This document shows, piece after piece, positions 1 to 9,273 of a stretch of DNA of 64,000 nt. Under the pieces are notes generated by a model. The model searched no databases. It was not told where the DNA came from and saw only the letters and a program-made list of their open reading frames with translations. The translations under genes were made by a program, and so were the position numbers. Numbering within the stretch: position 1 is the first letter of the stretch; every line of letters starts with the position of its first letter. Origin of the DNA: Porphyromonadaceae bacterium W3.11 (GTDB lineage Bacteria; Bacteroidota; Bacteroidia; Bacteroidales; Porphyromonadaceae); the NCBI GenBank assembly GCA_030434245.1, contig JAUISX010000002.1, positions 310,001 through 374,000 on the forward strand, written 5' to 3'.

Positions 1-3000
1 TGGATAGGCCTATATATCGTAGAGGACAAGAAGTGAAGATAGGTCTTTTGCTTGTCAGGTCTCAGAAAGAAAAGAATTATGAATTACCTGACAAGAGCAT
101 CGATGTAAAGCTAAAAGCATATAGAGGATCAAAAGAAGAGTTAGTACAAGAGGTTACCACTATTACCAATAAGAATGGTATCTCAGAGATAAAGATGACC
201 ATCCCGAATGACCCTGAGTTAAATAGATTTTCATTAGAGTCTGAGCACGGGACGAACAATATACGGGTAGAGGATTATAAACTTCAATATCTCAACGTAA
301 AGATAGATAGTATCCCTAAGGGCTATGTTTCTGGGCAACCAATGATGGTTTATGGACAGACGATGGACCTTAACGGAAATCCTACTGCAGCCAATATCGT
401 GATGACATACGATGGCTCTGAGAGGATAGAAGCCCAATCTGGCAATAATGGTCAATTTGTGATGACAACACCGCCAGTCTCTCTCGAGGATGGAAATAAT
501 ATATGGCGATATGGTCGAAATCAGACGTTAGAGTTTCGGGCGAGTGATGCTCTTGGGAATGTTGCTATGGAGAGGTTGTACTTCTCTAAGCTTGACACCG
601 ATATGCCGTTGTCAGCAGACGCACTTCTGGAGGACGAAAATATTACAAAGGAACATTTTACATTAGATAGTAGTAGTCAGCCATATAACTCTCGACTATT
701 GGGTGATCTTAGTGGTAGGACGATCCAAGCAGAGCTTTTGTCAAAAGAGAATGGAGAGAAAATAGCTCTTGGGGTACTACCGATAAATGGAGAGAAAGAG
801 TTTTCTTTCCCCCATCTAAAGAGTGGATACTATCAACTACGACTATATGCTACTGATGGATATGGGAAAGAAGTTAGCGATACATCCAGTGCTTACTATT
901 TTTACAGCGAATCTGACAAAACCCTAAACGTTGATGATGACTTACTGTGGGTTGTTAAGGCGGAAAACGGGACCATCCTATATGGTAGTTCTGTCAGCAC
1001 GACTCTCACGATGGTTAAGTTTGATGATGAAAAGGTCATTGAATATCAATACATACCAGTCGAGAAGAACGTTGTCTATAGATTAGATGGCCATAAGCTT
1101 AGACATGTAAGGAGGGTTATTTTCAATGTCGTCTCAGGTCATCGTTCAGATAGTGAATCGGTAATAATAGATAAGCATGCAGGAGAAGCTAATGAGCCTA
1201 TAACATTGTCTGGATTAGATTTTACAGATGATGAATACCTCTTGCCTAGCACTCACTTCAAGAGGACTGTCAAAGTGAAATCAGGCGGTCGAGCCCTTAA
1301 GAGTGCCCCCGTCATCGTTACTGTTTTCGATAAGGCTGTGGCAGACGCTGCTGAGGATGATAGTTTTTGGGAAAAGGTTGGTTCGGATTATATGATCCCA
1401 TTCGGAGCATATCAAGAATATGCTTCATTCGATGAGGTCGTCCTGACTTCAGCCCCTGTATCTATGCGAGCTAGTGTGGAGAAATCTGCTGTTGGGAGCG
1501 GTGCTCCTGATCTGGAAGAGGTAACGCTAAGGAGTAACTTTGCAGAGACCGCTTTCTTCTCAGCTTTACTGACGACCGATAATAAGGGACAGGTAGTTAT
1601 CGAATTTGACCTGCCCGACACCCAAACAAAATACAATATCAAGGTCTATACCTTTGATAAGGGATTTAAGAATCAACTTATTTCTGATCACAATTTTAGA
1701 GTCTATTCGCCATTAAGTATCGAGCTTAGTATGCCTCGTTTCTTGACTTGGGATGATCATTTAGAGGGTGAGGCTCTTTTGCGTAACACTGGAGAGACCG
1801 CCTTTGAATCCCATTACCAAGTGATGCTTGAGAGTGGTCAGGTACTGGCAGAAGGACAAGCTTTTATTCCTGCTGGAGGTACCAAGGCTGTACCTTTCTC
1901 ATTGCAAGCGGACACCAGCATGGGACAAGAGGTAGTGATTCAGGCTAAGGTAGTAGCTGGAGAGATGACAGATGGTGTAGAATACCGTTTGCCTCTGATG
2001 ACTAATCTATCTACCTACATCGTGTCTCAGCCTATCTCGCTATATAAGCAGGATAGTGTCAGTCTCGAACTACCTAAAGTAGAGCTTGGCTCGAGTGATG
2101 CACAGCTAGAGCTATACCTTGACCCTATTATGGTGCTATTGACACAATTAGCACATGATTATAGAGATCATGGATTAGAGAATAATTCATTCTTTGGAAC
2201 GGTATATCAATATAATGTTTATAAGCGCCTAGAGCAGTATCTGCAACGGTATCCCGACTTCAGAGCACTATTAAAATTAAGAGCGGCACAGCTTTCTGAG
2301 ATTCCCAAGGAGGAATTGTCTGGAAGAGATGAGCGACTAGCTGATCCAGAGACACTCTCTACGTTCTTTGATTTTATCACTAGTGAGAAGGTCCTAGCAC
2401 AGACACTCCTGAAGATGGAAGAGGAAATCCTCTCGCATAAGGTGGTGTCTGGAGGTTTTATCTACAGCAACTATTGGCATGAGCCTTCGCCATTCTTGAC
2501 CTCATATATTCTTAATAAGCTATCCCCAATTTGGAAGTCTATTGAGAGTGATGAACTGAAAAAGCATCTCGTGGTGAGTGTTGCTTATCTTAAAGACGAG
2601 CTACAAAGACAGAACAGTTATTATCATGATTACATTGATTATGCTCTGATTGCTAGTAGCTACGGAATTTCTCTGGATAATTTGTCAGCTAAGGAAGAGA
2701 AAGAGTATCATAAGCAGGTAGAGCATGCTAGAAAAAACTATCAGACTGCATATACTAGTTGGATGCTTCGTTTTGCTGAATACAGTAAGCGGTATGATAA
2801 GCCAGACCAATTCAAGGAGGTCCATCAGTTTATTGAGGATCGTAGTACCTATAGCTATAATGATGATGAGCTTGCGGTTATGAAGGTCTTTTTAGCCAAA
2901 AGCCAAGAGAAGGTGGATGAGCAACTGATCCAATTTTTGCTCAAGATGAAGCAGGCTACTATGTGGCGTAGTGCTGGAGTGATGGAGGTGGCTGAAGTGA

Positions 3001-3665
3001 TTTTGGATAAGATTACTCCTAGCAAGATATCGGATAAGGCAGAGGTCGTTATTAATGGGCAAGGCTATGCTCTTAGTAGGGAAGAGAAGGGCCGAGGGTT
3101 TGTTCAATTAACCTATCCTGACCTACCATCAGAGATGAAGATAAGTTGGAGAGGTGTAGAGAGCGACTATGTATTTGGTGGTGTTCGTTATCATGTGACA
3201 GAGCCTAGCAAGAGTGCCACACCGACAGGAGAGAAGCTCAAGGTACGTAAGCAAATATTTGCTCGAAAAGTATCAGGTGACGGATCACAAGAGTTTAGGG
3301 AAGTGACTAACGAACACCCAGCCAGTAAGGGCGATCGATTGATTATCCGATACACTATTGATACGGAACAGGACTTAAGCCTGGTTACCGTACATGATCC
3401 TCGACCAGCAGGAGCAGAATTTGGTTATGACTTCAGTGGTTATCGATTTGGAGATAAGCTTTGGTTTACCTATAGTCGGAGAGATGCAGAAGATCGCATA
3501 TACATAGACTATCTTCCTAGAGGACAGCATACTATAGAGCTAGAGGCTACAGCCTCTAATAGTGGTACTTTCACTTATGGTCCTGCTGAAATCCAAAGTA
3601 CTTATGCACCCGAATTTGCAGGTAATAGTGCTGGGGGTAGTATTACGGTCACTACTGCAGAGTAA
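1..3665 (+). CDS. Alpha-2-macroglobulin family protein (5'-truncated by window edge)
   Basis: The reading frame is open from the first bases and begins inside the gene. Bases 3-20 encode DRPIYR, the start of the MG2 (macroglobulin 2) domain signature that in this family usually reads DRPIYRPGQ. The in-frame GTG at 33 is therefore internal and not a start. The visible ~1,220 residues contain MG-type beta domains, a central bait-region-like stretch (about nt 1300-1560, rich in Ala/Ser/Glu) and an alpha-helical toroid-like part (about nt 2080-3000). Bacterial homologues are large periplasmic or membrane-anchored proteins thought to trap proteases. The thioester motif CxEQ expected near nt 2140-2200 is absent, and I see no cysteine anywhere in the visible protein. 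A hairpin (3682-3720) follows the stop. Family assignment is firm; function is inferred from the family. Confidence 0.85.
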   Translation, partial: DRPIYRRGQEVKIGLLLVRSQKEKNYELPDKSIDVKLKAYRGSKEELVQEVTTITNKNGISEIKMTIPNDPELNRFSLESEHGTNNIRVEDYKLQYLNVKIDSIPKGYVSGQPMMVYGQTMDLNGNPTAANIVMTYDGSERIEAQSGNNGQFVMTTPPVSLEDGNNIWRYGRNQTLEFRASDALGNVAMERLYFSKLDTDMPLSADALLEDENITKEHFTLDSSSQPYNSRLLGDLSGRTIQAELLSKENGEKIALGVLPINGEKEFSFPHLKSGYYQLRLYATDGYGKEVSDTSSAYYFYSESDKTLNVDDDLLWVVKAENGTILYGSSVSTTLTMVKFDDEKVIEYQYIPVEKNVVYRLDGHKLRHVRRVIFNVVSGHRSDSESVIIDKHAGEANEPITLSGLDFTDDEYLLPSTHFKRTVKVKSGGRALKSAPVIVTVFDKAVADAAEDDSFWEKVGSDYMIPFGAYQEYASFDEVVLTSAPVSMRASVEKSAVGSGAPDLEEVTLRSNFAETAFFSALLTTDNKGQVVIEFDLPDTQTKYNIKVYTFDKGFKNQLISDHNFRVYSPLSIELSMPRFLTWDDHLEGEALLRNTGETAFESHYQVMLESGQVLAEGQAFIPAGGTKAVPFSLQADTSMGQEVVIQAKVVAGEMTDGVEYRLPLMTNLSTYIVSQPISLYKQDSVSLELPKVELGSSDAQLELYLDPIMVLLTQLAHDYRDHGLENNSFFGTVYQYNVYKRLEQYLQRYPDFRALLKLRAAQLSEIPKEELSGRDERLADPETLSTFFDFITSEKVLAQTLLKMEEEILSHKVVSGGFIYSNYWHEPSPFLTSYILNKLSPIWKSIESDELKKHLVVSVAYLKDELQRQNSYYHDYIDYALIASSYGISLDNLSAKEEKEYHKQVEHARKNYQTAYTSWMLRFAEYSKRYDKPDQFKEVHQFIEDRSTYSYNDDELAVMKVFLAKSQEKVDEQLIQFLLKMKQATMWRSAGVMEVAEVILDKITPSKISDKAEVVINGQGYALSREEKGRGFVQLTYPDLPSEMKISWRGVESDYVFGGVRYHVTEPSKSATPTGEKLKVRKQIFARKVSGDGSQEFREVTNEHPASKGDRLIIRYTIDTEQDLSLVTVHDPRPAGAEFGYDFSGYRFGDKLWFTYSRRDAEDRIYIDYLPRGQHTIELEATASNSGTFTYGPAEIQSTYAPEFAGNSAGGSITVTTAE

Positions 3666-3681
3666 CTGTGTATCGAAGACG

Positions 3682-3720
3682 GTAAGCGTGAGGGGAAAGA
3701 CTTTTTTACCTTACGCTTAC
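3682..3720 (+). terminator. Hairpin terminator after the macroglobulin gene
   Basis: GTAAGCGTGAGG (3682-3693) pairs with CCTTACGCTTAC (3709-3720) with one non-Watson-Crick position, and the 15-base loop contains a T run. It lies 17 bases past the stop codon. No T tract follows it, so termination efficiency is uncertain. Confidence 0.55.
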
Positions 3721-3733
3721 TGTGTCAAAACGC

Positions 3734-3763
3734 TTTGATTCTTGCTAATAATCAGTATCTTTG
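3734..3763 (+). promoter_or_regulatory. Bacteroidetes-type promoter of hemG
   Basis: TTTG (3734-3737) is followed after 18 bases by TATCTTTG (3756-3763). This closely matches the known Bacteroidetes -33/-7 consensus (TTTG, about 19 bases, TAnnTTTG). The predicted start of transcription near 3770 leaves a short leader before the ATG at 3794. Confidence 0.65.
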
Positions 3764-3793
3764 GTAACTTATTAAGGATATGGAATAATTGTT

Positions 3794-5203
3794 ATGACTG
3801 ATGTAAAATATACCCCCATTGTGATTATTGGTGGAGGGCTGACTGGGCTATCGCTCGCAGCGGGATTAGATATGAGGGATATCCCCTTTGTGTTACTTGA
3901 GAAAAAGGATCGTTTGGGGGGACAGATAAGAACGTTACATAAGGATGGGTTTACGTATGAGATAGGCCCGAATACTGGGTCTGTTTCGACTCCCGAGGTT
4001 GCAGAGCTTTTTGAGTATGCTGCTCCTGAGGCTCAGATGGCTGTTGCCAAGTCCGCGTCAAATAGTCGTTGGATTTGGAAGGATAAGAAGTTTCATCCGC
4101 TTCCAGATGGACCTATTAGTGGGCTAGCTACCCCTCTATTTAGCTGGAGAGATAAGTTTGGTATCCCTTTTGAGCCTTTTAGAAAAAAAGGGGGCGATCC
4201 AAATGAGACTGTGGGAGAATTAGCTGAGCGACGTTTAGGGAAGAGTATGGTTGATTATGCGGTGGATCCATTCATTGGAGGGGTTTACGCAGGGGATCCG
4301 TACCAGTTAGTCACCCGACTAGCTCTCCCAAAGCTCTATAATCTTGAGCAGAATCATGGTAGTTTTATTGGTGGGGCTGTAAAGAAAGCCAAGGAACACA
4401 AGAGCGAGAGAGATAAGAAAGCTACGAAGAGGATCTTTAATGCTGAAGGAGGCTTTGAGAACTTAGTACGTGCTATTGCTAATAAGATTGTGCGTACTGG
4501 AGAAGTGGTAACAGGTGCAGATGGGATTAAGATTACCCCGACATCGGAGGCAGAGCATCGATTTAGTATTTCTTATCATCATGAAGGGCAGGATATTACC
4601 ATTAATTGCGATTATGTCGTGAGTACGGTAAGAGCGGACTTTATTCCTAGTATCCTACCAGATGAGTGGGCCCCATGTCTTGAACGCATCGCATCTTTCC
4701 CCTATGCTCCAGTTGCAGAAGTGGTCGTTGGATTTGATCATTTACCCTCTGTTCCACGTGCTGCCTTTGGTGGATTGGTGCCAAGTAAAGAGAAGCGTAA
4801 GATACTTGGGATCCTTTTTCCTAGTTCCTGCTTTGAGGGAAGAGTACCATACGAAGATGGTGCCTTATTTACCATCTTTATGGGGGGGCTTAGAAACAAA
4901 GAGCATTTCTTTGAAATGTCCGATGAGGATCTGAAGAAAGAAGCTCTAGAGGAGCTCTATACGATGATGAAAATTCCACATAGCATCCGTCCTGATTTAC
5001 TTCATATCGCTAGGTATGAGAAAGCTATTCCTCAGTATGACAAAAGTGTAGAAACGATCTTGTCCGATCTTCAATCTATTGAAGATGGTTATCCAGGGCT
5101 CTATTTGGCTGGCGGTATCAGAGATGGCATCGGTATGGCACATCGGATTACTCAGGGCATGACATTGGCTGAGAGTATTGCTAAAGAGTTGATGCAAGAA
5201 TAG
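3794..5203 (+). CDS. hemG: Protoporphyrinogen oxidase (FAD-dependent)
   Basis: The 469-residue protein has an N-terminal dinucleotide-binding GGGLTG motif (residues 13-18), then an acidic residue at the end of the second strand (LLEKKDRLGGQ), and a C-terminal FAD-contacting region (LYLAGGIRDGIGMAH). This is the flavin amine oxidase fold of the HemY-type protoporphyrinogen IX oxidase, which uses FAD to make protoporphyrin IX in late heme synthesis. The length matches the family. No other heme gene lies in the window; many Porphyromonas-like organisms keep only late heme steps and take up porphyrins. The gene has its own promoter (3734-3763). Naming of bacterial FAD-type enzymes varies (hemG or hemY). 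Confidence 0.88.
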   Translation: MTDVKYTPIVIIGGGLTGLSLAAGLDMRDIPFVLLEKKDRLGGQIRTLHKDGFTYEIGPNTGSVSTPEVAELFEYAAPEAQMAVAKSASNSRWIWKDKKFHPLPDGPISGLATPLFSWRDKFGIPFEPFRKKGGDPNETVGELAERRLGKSMVDYAVDPFIGGVYAGDPYQLVTRLALPKLYNLEQNHGSFIGGAVKKAKEHKSERDKKATKRIFNAEGGFENLVRAIANKIVRTGEVVTGADGIKITPTSEAEHRFSISYHHEGQDITINCDYVVSTVRADFIPSILPDEWAPCLERIASFPYAPVAEVVVGFDHLPSVPRAAFGGLVPSKEKRKILGILFPSSCFEGRVPYEDGALFTIFMGGLRNKEHFFEMSDEDLKKEALEELYTMMKIPHSIRPDLLHIARYEKAIPQYDKSVETILSDLQSIEDGYPGLYLAGGIRDGIGMAHRITQGMTLAESIAKELMQE

Positions 5204-5223
5204 ATAGAAAGCCCTCTTTTTTC

Positions 5224-5231
5224 TATTTTTG
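5224..5231 (+). promoter_or_regulatory. Possible -7 box before the DUF2007 gene
   Basis: TATTTTTG matches TAnnTTTG and lies 36 bases before the ATG at 5268. No convincing TTTG lies at the right distance upstream, and the box overlaps a T-rich stretch after hemG that could instead act in termination. Confidence 0.3.
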
Positions 5232-5267
5232 TTAGAGATATTTATAAATGAAATCAAATGATAAGCT

Positions 5268-5621
5268 ATGTTAGTAGAAGTCTATAACTCCATCGACCCT
5301 AACGAAGGGCATTTAGCATATACACTATTAGAGGATAGGGATTTCTTTGTTCGTTTAGAGAATGAACACATGAGTCAAATCCCAGGGATGTCACGAGGAC
5401 TTTCAGTCATGGTTCGTGAAGAGGATTATAATAAGGCAAGAGCAATTCTAGAGGAGGCGGGATACCTTCCCGTGGAGTCAAATACTACAGAAGAAATGGA
5501 AGCAGAGATGGCGAAGGAGCGAAAAGCATTCACTAAGAAGATGACATTTATCCTCTTAGGCCTTTTTATTCTGCTTGCTTTACTAGCGATTGCTAGCAGA
5601 GTGTTGGTCGTTCCTGCCTAG
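5268..5621 (+). CDS. DUF2007 family small membrane protein
   Basis: This is a 117-residue protein. Residues 1-68 resemble the DUF2007 domain (putative signal-transducing, ferredoxin-like fold) with the usual LVEVYNS start and a VMVREEDYNKARAIL helix. Residues about 92-115 are a hydrophobic membrane span, so it is probably a cytoplasmic domain tethered at its C-terminus. No catalytic residues are evident and the role is unknown. It follows hemG by 64 bases and could be co-transcribed with it. Its 3' end converges on the START-like gene with a gap of about 20 bases. Confidence 0.7.
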   Translation: MLVEVYNSIDPNEGHLAYTLLEDRDFFVRLENEHMSQIPGMSRGLSVMVREEDYNKARAILEEAGYLPVESNTTEEMEAEMAKERKAFTKKMTFILLGLFILLALLAIASRVLVVPA

Positions 5622-5641
5622 TTATTAAGTAGTAGTGTATC

Positions 5642-6043
5642 TTAACTCAGCCCTAATGTGCTTAGTAGGCGCTCCATGTGATTCGTCCAGAGCTCGTCCA
5701 GGGTTTCGGGATCTAATCCTTCGTCATGGTCATCTACTAATAAAGATATGGTGCGTGATAGCTCAGTGAAGACAATCTCCATACTTAAGTAGCTATCTGG
5801 ATCATCAGTCCATACCCACTTGATTAGCCTTTGGGGTTCTAGTTTTACGATTAGGGCTTTGCGGTCGTCCCCAGCGTCATCCCAATAGACATGTAGATCA
5901 TTGCCAGTGATGTCCACCATAGGAGCAAACCATTCAGAGAGACCTCTAGAAGTTGAGATTTGATTCCATACGCTCTGTGCAGAAGCACTATCTAGAAAGA
6001 ACTCTTTGCGATAACCACTAAACTTAACATTACTCTTTCTCAT
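5642..6043 (-). CDS. START-like/SRPBCC domain protein
   Basis: The 133-residue protein has the pattern of the Bacteroidetes START-like family: an N-terminal KEFFLDS strand, a helix containing the SEWFAPMV segment, the strand LIKWVW, and a long C-terminal helix ending LWTNHMERLLSTLG. SRPBCC-fold proteins form a deep hydrophobic ligand pocket, and AHSA1-like members bind Hsp90. The substrate of this branch is not known. It is a single gene, convergent with the DUF2007 gene and divergent from grpE. Confidence 0.7.
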   Translation of the reverse strand: MRKSNVKFSGYRKEFFLDSASAQSVWNQISTSRGLSEWFAPMVDITGNDLHVYWDDAGDDRKALIVKLEPQRLIKWVWTDDPDSYLSMEIVFTELSRTISLLVDDHDEGLDPETLDELWTNHMERLLSTLGLS

Positions 6044-6332
6044 AATTATTTCAAATTACCTTTTTGCCCTAACCCCCAGTATTTTACCTGTCAATATACC
6101 GAATAAATTAATGGAGTGGAGCACTTTATGTGTTATTACATGTTAATACTTGTGTTACAATATGATGACATCATGATATCAGATGTAGATATAAGCATGG
6201 AAAGAAAGTTCAGCAGTGTCTGAACTTGTAGTAACGGTGACAAAAAGGGATTAAAAAGGGAGAAATGTACTTGTGGCAAGGTATTTGCTTGTTATAGGGA
6301 GAATAGAATAATATTTTAGTACTTTTTGATTT

Positions 6333-6932
6333 ATGAAAAAGAATAAAAATAGTCATTTGGATGATCTAAAAAATGATTTTCCAAATGAAGAGATGAATAT
6401 AGACGAGGCTCACGACAATGAGGTCTCAGAAGAGACAGAGACGGACTCTGAGGTGGATAATGAGGAAGCTGATGAAGCGATAGACCAGTTTGAGACGCTT
6501 CAAGAAGAGCTGAATGAACTCAAGGATGCACATCTACGACTTCGTGCGGAGTATGACAATTATAGAAAAAGAACACTTAAAGAAAAAAGTGATTTGATTA
6601 AGTATGGTGGAGAGAAGACAATCTCTGGGTTCTTAGACATCATGGATGATCTAGACCTCGCCATAGCTAACATCAAAAAAGCAGAGACGATAGAGGGCAT
6701 TGTTGAGGGGGTAGAGCTGATACAGAGTAAGTTCATCTCAACCCTTAAGTCACAAGGCGTCAATGCTATGGTGGTCATCGGAGAGGAGTTTGATCCAGAT
6801 AAGCATGAGGCTGTCGCTATGGTTCCTACAGAGGATAAGGAGCAGAAAGGCAAAATAATTGACTGCATTCAGACCGGCTATACTCTGAATGACAAGGTGA
6901 TTCGTCATCCGAAAGTTGTCGTTGGTCAGTAA
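6333..6932 (+). CDS. grpE: GrpE nucleotide exchange factor for DnaK
   Basis: The 199-residue protein starts with a strongly acidic, low-complexity tail (about residues 14-55), followed by the long coiled-coil helix containing [13 protein letters not shown], the family hallmark. It ends in the C-terminal beta domain ([13 protein letters not shown] and RHPKVVVGQ). GrpE releases ADP from DnaK during chaperone cycling in the cytoplasm. The dnaJ start codon lies 10 bases after the stop, so the two genes form a heat-shock pair; dnaK is not in the window. A TTTG (6284-6287) and imperfect -7-like sequences near 6309-6319 lie upstream, but no clean promoter is visible. Confidence 0.95.
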   Translation: MKKNKNSHLDDLKNDFPNEEMNIDEAHDNEVSEETETDSEVDNEEADEAIDQFETLQEELNELKDAHLRLRAEYDNYRKRTLKEKSDLIKYGGEKTISGFLDIMDDLDLAIANIKKAETIEGIVEGVELIQSKFISTLKSQGVNAMVVIGEEFDPDKHEAVAMVPTEDKEQKGKIIDCIQTGYTLNDKVIRHPKVVVGQ

Positions 6933-6942
6933 GGAGGATATA

Positions 6943-8106
6943 ATGGCAGAAAAAAGAGATTATTATGAAGTGCTGGGCATTGATAAAAATGCTACAGCCG
7001 ATCAGATAAAGAAAGCGTATCGCAAGACAGCTATCAAGTATCACCCTGATAAGAATCCAGGTGATAAAAATGCTGAAGAGAAATTCAAGGAAGCAGCTGA
7101 GGCTTATGATGTGTTAAGCGATCCTGAGAAGAAATCTCGCTATGATCAATTTGGTCATGCTGGAGTAGATGGATCTTCTGGCGGTTTTGGAGCTGGTGGA
7201 ATGTCCATGGATGACATTTTTGCACACTTTGGAGATATTTTTGGTGGTGGTAGTTTTGGCGGATTCGGTGGTTTTAGCGGATTCGGTGGCTTTGGCGGGG
7301 GACGTACCGTCCAAAACCAAGGTAGCGACCTTCGGATTCGCATCCATGTTACGCTTAAAGAGATCCTCAATGGTACCACTAAGAAGCTGAAAGTAAAGAA
7401 ACTTGTTGCTTGCTCAAAATGCCATGGATCTGGTGCAGAGGATGGCTCAGGTAGCGAAACTTGTAGCACTTGTCATGGTAGTGGAACTGTTATACGAACA
7501 CAGGATAGTATTTTTGGTCGGGTTCAGACTCAGACTACTTGTCCAACGTGTAAGGGTACCGGTTCCGTCATAAAGCACAAATGCTCTAAGTGTGGTGGAG
7601 ATGGCCTTGAGAATGGTGAGGAGTTGATCGAAATCAATGTTCCTGCAGGTGTCGCATCTGGAATGCAGATGACAATGAACGGCAAGGGAAATGCTGGACC
7701 TAACAATGGGCCTAATGGTGATTTGTTGGTACAGTTTGAGGAGGTTGAGGATCCTGTCTTTATTAGAAATGGTAATGATGTGGTATATAACCTACTTATA
7801 CCTGTTAGTACAGCCATAATCGGAGGTAAGGTATTAGTGCCTACCATTGATGGAAAGGTGAAGATTACTATAGAACCAGGTACACAGCCAGGCAAGATAT
7901 TGCGATTACGAGACAAGGGGCTCCCTAGTGTCAGAGGTTATGGTAAGGGAGATGAGTTGATAGCTATCCAGGTCTTTATTCCAGAGAAGTTGAATGCTAA
8001 GGATAAGAAGCTGGTAGAAGCAATGAGTGAGAGCTCTGGTTTTGAACCTACCGAAAGTCAGAAGGAGCAGTTCATGAAGCAGCAACGTCAGAAGTTTTAT
8101 GACTAA
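6943..8106 (+). CDS. dnaJ: Chaperone protein DnaJ (Hsp40)
   Basis: The 387-residue protein has a J domain with the HPD motif (YHPDKNPGD), a Gly/Phe-rich linker, four CxxCxGxG zinc motifs ([32 protein letters not shown]) and the C-terminal peptide-binding domains. This is a complete type I DnaJ that delivers substrates to DnaK and stimulates its ATPase. I chose the ATG at 6943 because [13 protein letters not shown] is the standard N-terminus and an AAGGAGG ribosome-binding site sits at 6931-6937, overlapping the grpE stop. An upstream in-frame ATG (6916) would add nine residues encoded inside grpE. Co-transcribed with grpE. Confidence 0.95.
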   Translation: MAEKRDYYEVLGIDKNATADQIKKAYRKTAIKYHPDKNPGDKNAEEKFKEAAEAYDVLSDPEKKSRYDQFGHAGVDGSSGGFGAGGMSMDDIFAHFGDIFGGGSFGGFGGFSGFGGFGGGRTVQNQGSDLRIRIHVTLKEILNGTTKKLKVKKLVACSKCHGSGAEDGSGSETCSTCHGSGTVIRTQDSIFGRVQTQTTCPTCKGTGSVIKHKCSKCGGDGLENGEELIEINVPAGVASGMQMTMNGKGNAGPNNGPNGDLLVQFEEVEDPVFIRNGNDVVYNLLIPVSTAIIGGKVLVPTIDGKVKITIEPGTQPGKILRLRDKGLPSVRGYGKGDELIAIQVFIPEKLNAKDKKLVEAMSESSGFEPTESQKEQFMKQQRQKFYD

Positions 8107-8142
8107 GAGCTTTGTAGAATTACTTGATCATAGATAGTTAGC

Positions 8143-8190
8143 AAAAAAAGCGAGGAGTAATACATTATCGTATTACTCCTCGCTTTTTTT
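8143..8190. terminator. Bidirectional terminator between dnaJ and tpx
   Basis: AGCGAGGAGTAATAC (8149-8163) pairs perfectly with GTATTACTCCTCGCT (8170-8184) around a 6-base loop. It is preceded by seven A and followed by seven T, so it can serve both the rightward dnaJ and leftward tpx transcripts. Confidence 0.88.
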
Positions 8191-8208
8191 ACTTAATTGT
8201 CTCTATGC

Positions 8209-8706
8209 TTACAAAACAGCCTTTGCAGCATTATAATTTGGTTCATGAGTGATATCATCAACCTGCTCGGTATGGATGACTTTACCATTCTCGTCAATGA
8301 CCACAACGGAGCGACTGAGCAGTCCTCTTAGAGGACCATCTATCATCATTACCCCGTATGAAGAGTCAAATGAGTCCTCTCTGAAGGTGGATACAGGCAT
8401 GACGTTGTCCAGTCCCTCAGCACCGCAGAAGCGACTCTGAGCAAAAGGAAGGTCCGCAGATACACATAGTACTACAGTATTGTCCATCTCGCTTGCCATC
8501 TTATTGAACTGTCTAACACTCTGAGCACATACGCCAGTGTCAAGACTTGGGAAGATGTTCAACACCACTCGTTTACCACGAAGATCACTTAGTTTTAGAT
8601 CAGAGAGATCGTTCTTTGTTACGGTGAAGTCAGGAGCCATACTACCTACTTCTGGAAGAGTACCTCTGCTCTTTACTGGACTACCGTTAAATAAGATATT
8701 TGCCAT
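8209..8706 (-). CDS. tpx: Thiol peroxidase (atypical 2-Cys peroxiredoxin)
   Basis: The 165-residue protein matches Tpx in length and motifs. The peroxidatic Cys60 lies in TGVCAQSV and the resolving Cys94 in SRFCGAEG, with the catalytic Thr and downstream Arg context retained. Tpx reduces peroxides in the cytoplasm or periplasm using thioredoxin. The N-terminus [11 protein letters not shown] is typical of cytoplasmic Bacteroidetes Tpx, with no signal peptide. It is monocistronic, ending at the shared terminator 8143-8190. It complements bcp further along the window in peroxide defence. Confidence 0.93.
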   Translation of the reverse strand: MANILFNGSPVKSRGTLPEVGSMAPDFTVTKNDLSDLKLSDLRGKRVVLNIFPSLDTGVCAQSVRQFNKMASEMDNTVVLCVSADLPFAQSRFCGAEGLDNVMPVSTFREDSFDSSYGVMMIDGPLRGLLSRSVVVIDENGKVIHTEQVDDITHEPNYNAAKAVL

Positions 8707-8826
8707 AATTAAAAGTTTCTATTTATTTTATATTCTTTATAACTCAATGTTTTTGCTTTTTCTTTTAAAACAGATGTCGCTCTCATATTGTTCATTCGGT
8801 TTGCTCAGAAATAGGTAAATTTGAGT

Positions 8827-9273
8827 ATGAATAATCTAACTGAAAATAAGGTGAGCCTAGTAGGTCATGTCGGTGCTGATCCAAAGATTAAGTACCTAGA
8901 CCAGAATACCTGTACAGCGATGATATCGCTAGCAACAGATGCAGAGGGAACTATTAATGAAGAAGGGGTGATGGTCAGAGGTATGGTTACTGATTGGCAC
9001 TCTATTCTCTGTTATAGAGAGTTGGCCGAGCTTGTAGATAAGACCGTTGGAGTGGGGGATCTTATTGAGGTAGAGGGGCGATTAACCTATCTCAAATTGA
9101 AATCAGGGTTAGAGAAAAGGTATAAAGCCGTAGTCTTGGCACAGAAGGTAAATGTGATTAAGAAAAAAGAGTATAAGAAGGCTAATGCCAGTCTTCCTGA
9201 AGAAGATATTCATCAGGCTTATGGCGAGTACCTTGATACCCTGAGTGAGGACCCTGATAATCTCCCTTTTTAA
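8827..9273 (+). CDS. ssb: Single-stranded DNA-binding protein
   Basis: From the ATG at 8827 (a TTG two codons upstream is also in frame) the protein has 148 residues. Residues 5-115 form the OB fold: NKVSLVGHVGADPKIKYLD, the WHSILCYRELAELV helix, and VEGRL. The protein ends SEDPDNLPF, an acidic tip of the SSB-Ct type that recruits replication and repair enzymes. The linker is short. Sequence drift from typical SSB suggests it may be a second ssb copy, but the intact tip argues it is functional. Monocistronic. Confidence 0.85.
   Translation: MNNLTENKVSLVGHVGADPKIKYLDQNTCTAMISLATDAEGTINEEGVMVRGMVTDWHSILCYRELAELVDKTVGVGDLIEVEGRLTYLKLKSGLEKRYKAVVLAQKVNVIKKKEYKKANASLPEEDIHQAYGEYLDTLSEDPDNLPF

Noticed and set aside
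1412-1642. Minus-strand ORF inside the macroglobulin gene
   Set aside because: It is a shadow frame with no start context or domain; the plus-strand gene is clearly real.
6916-6942. Upstream in-frame ATG for dnaJ
   Set aside because: It would add nine residues encoded inside grpE; the ATG at 6943 has an AAGGAGG site and gives the standard DnaJ N-terminus.
8800-8823. TTTG with TAAATTTG as an ssb promoter
   Set aside because: The spacing is only 12 bases and the predicted transcription start would fall inside the coding region.
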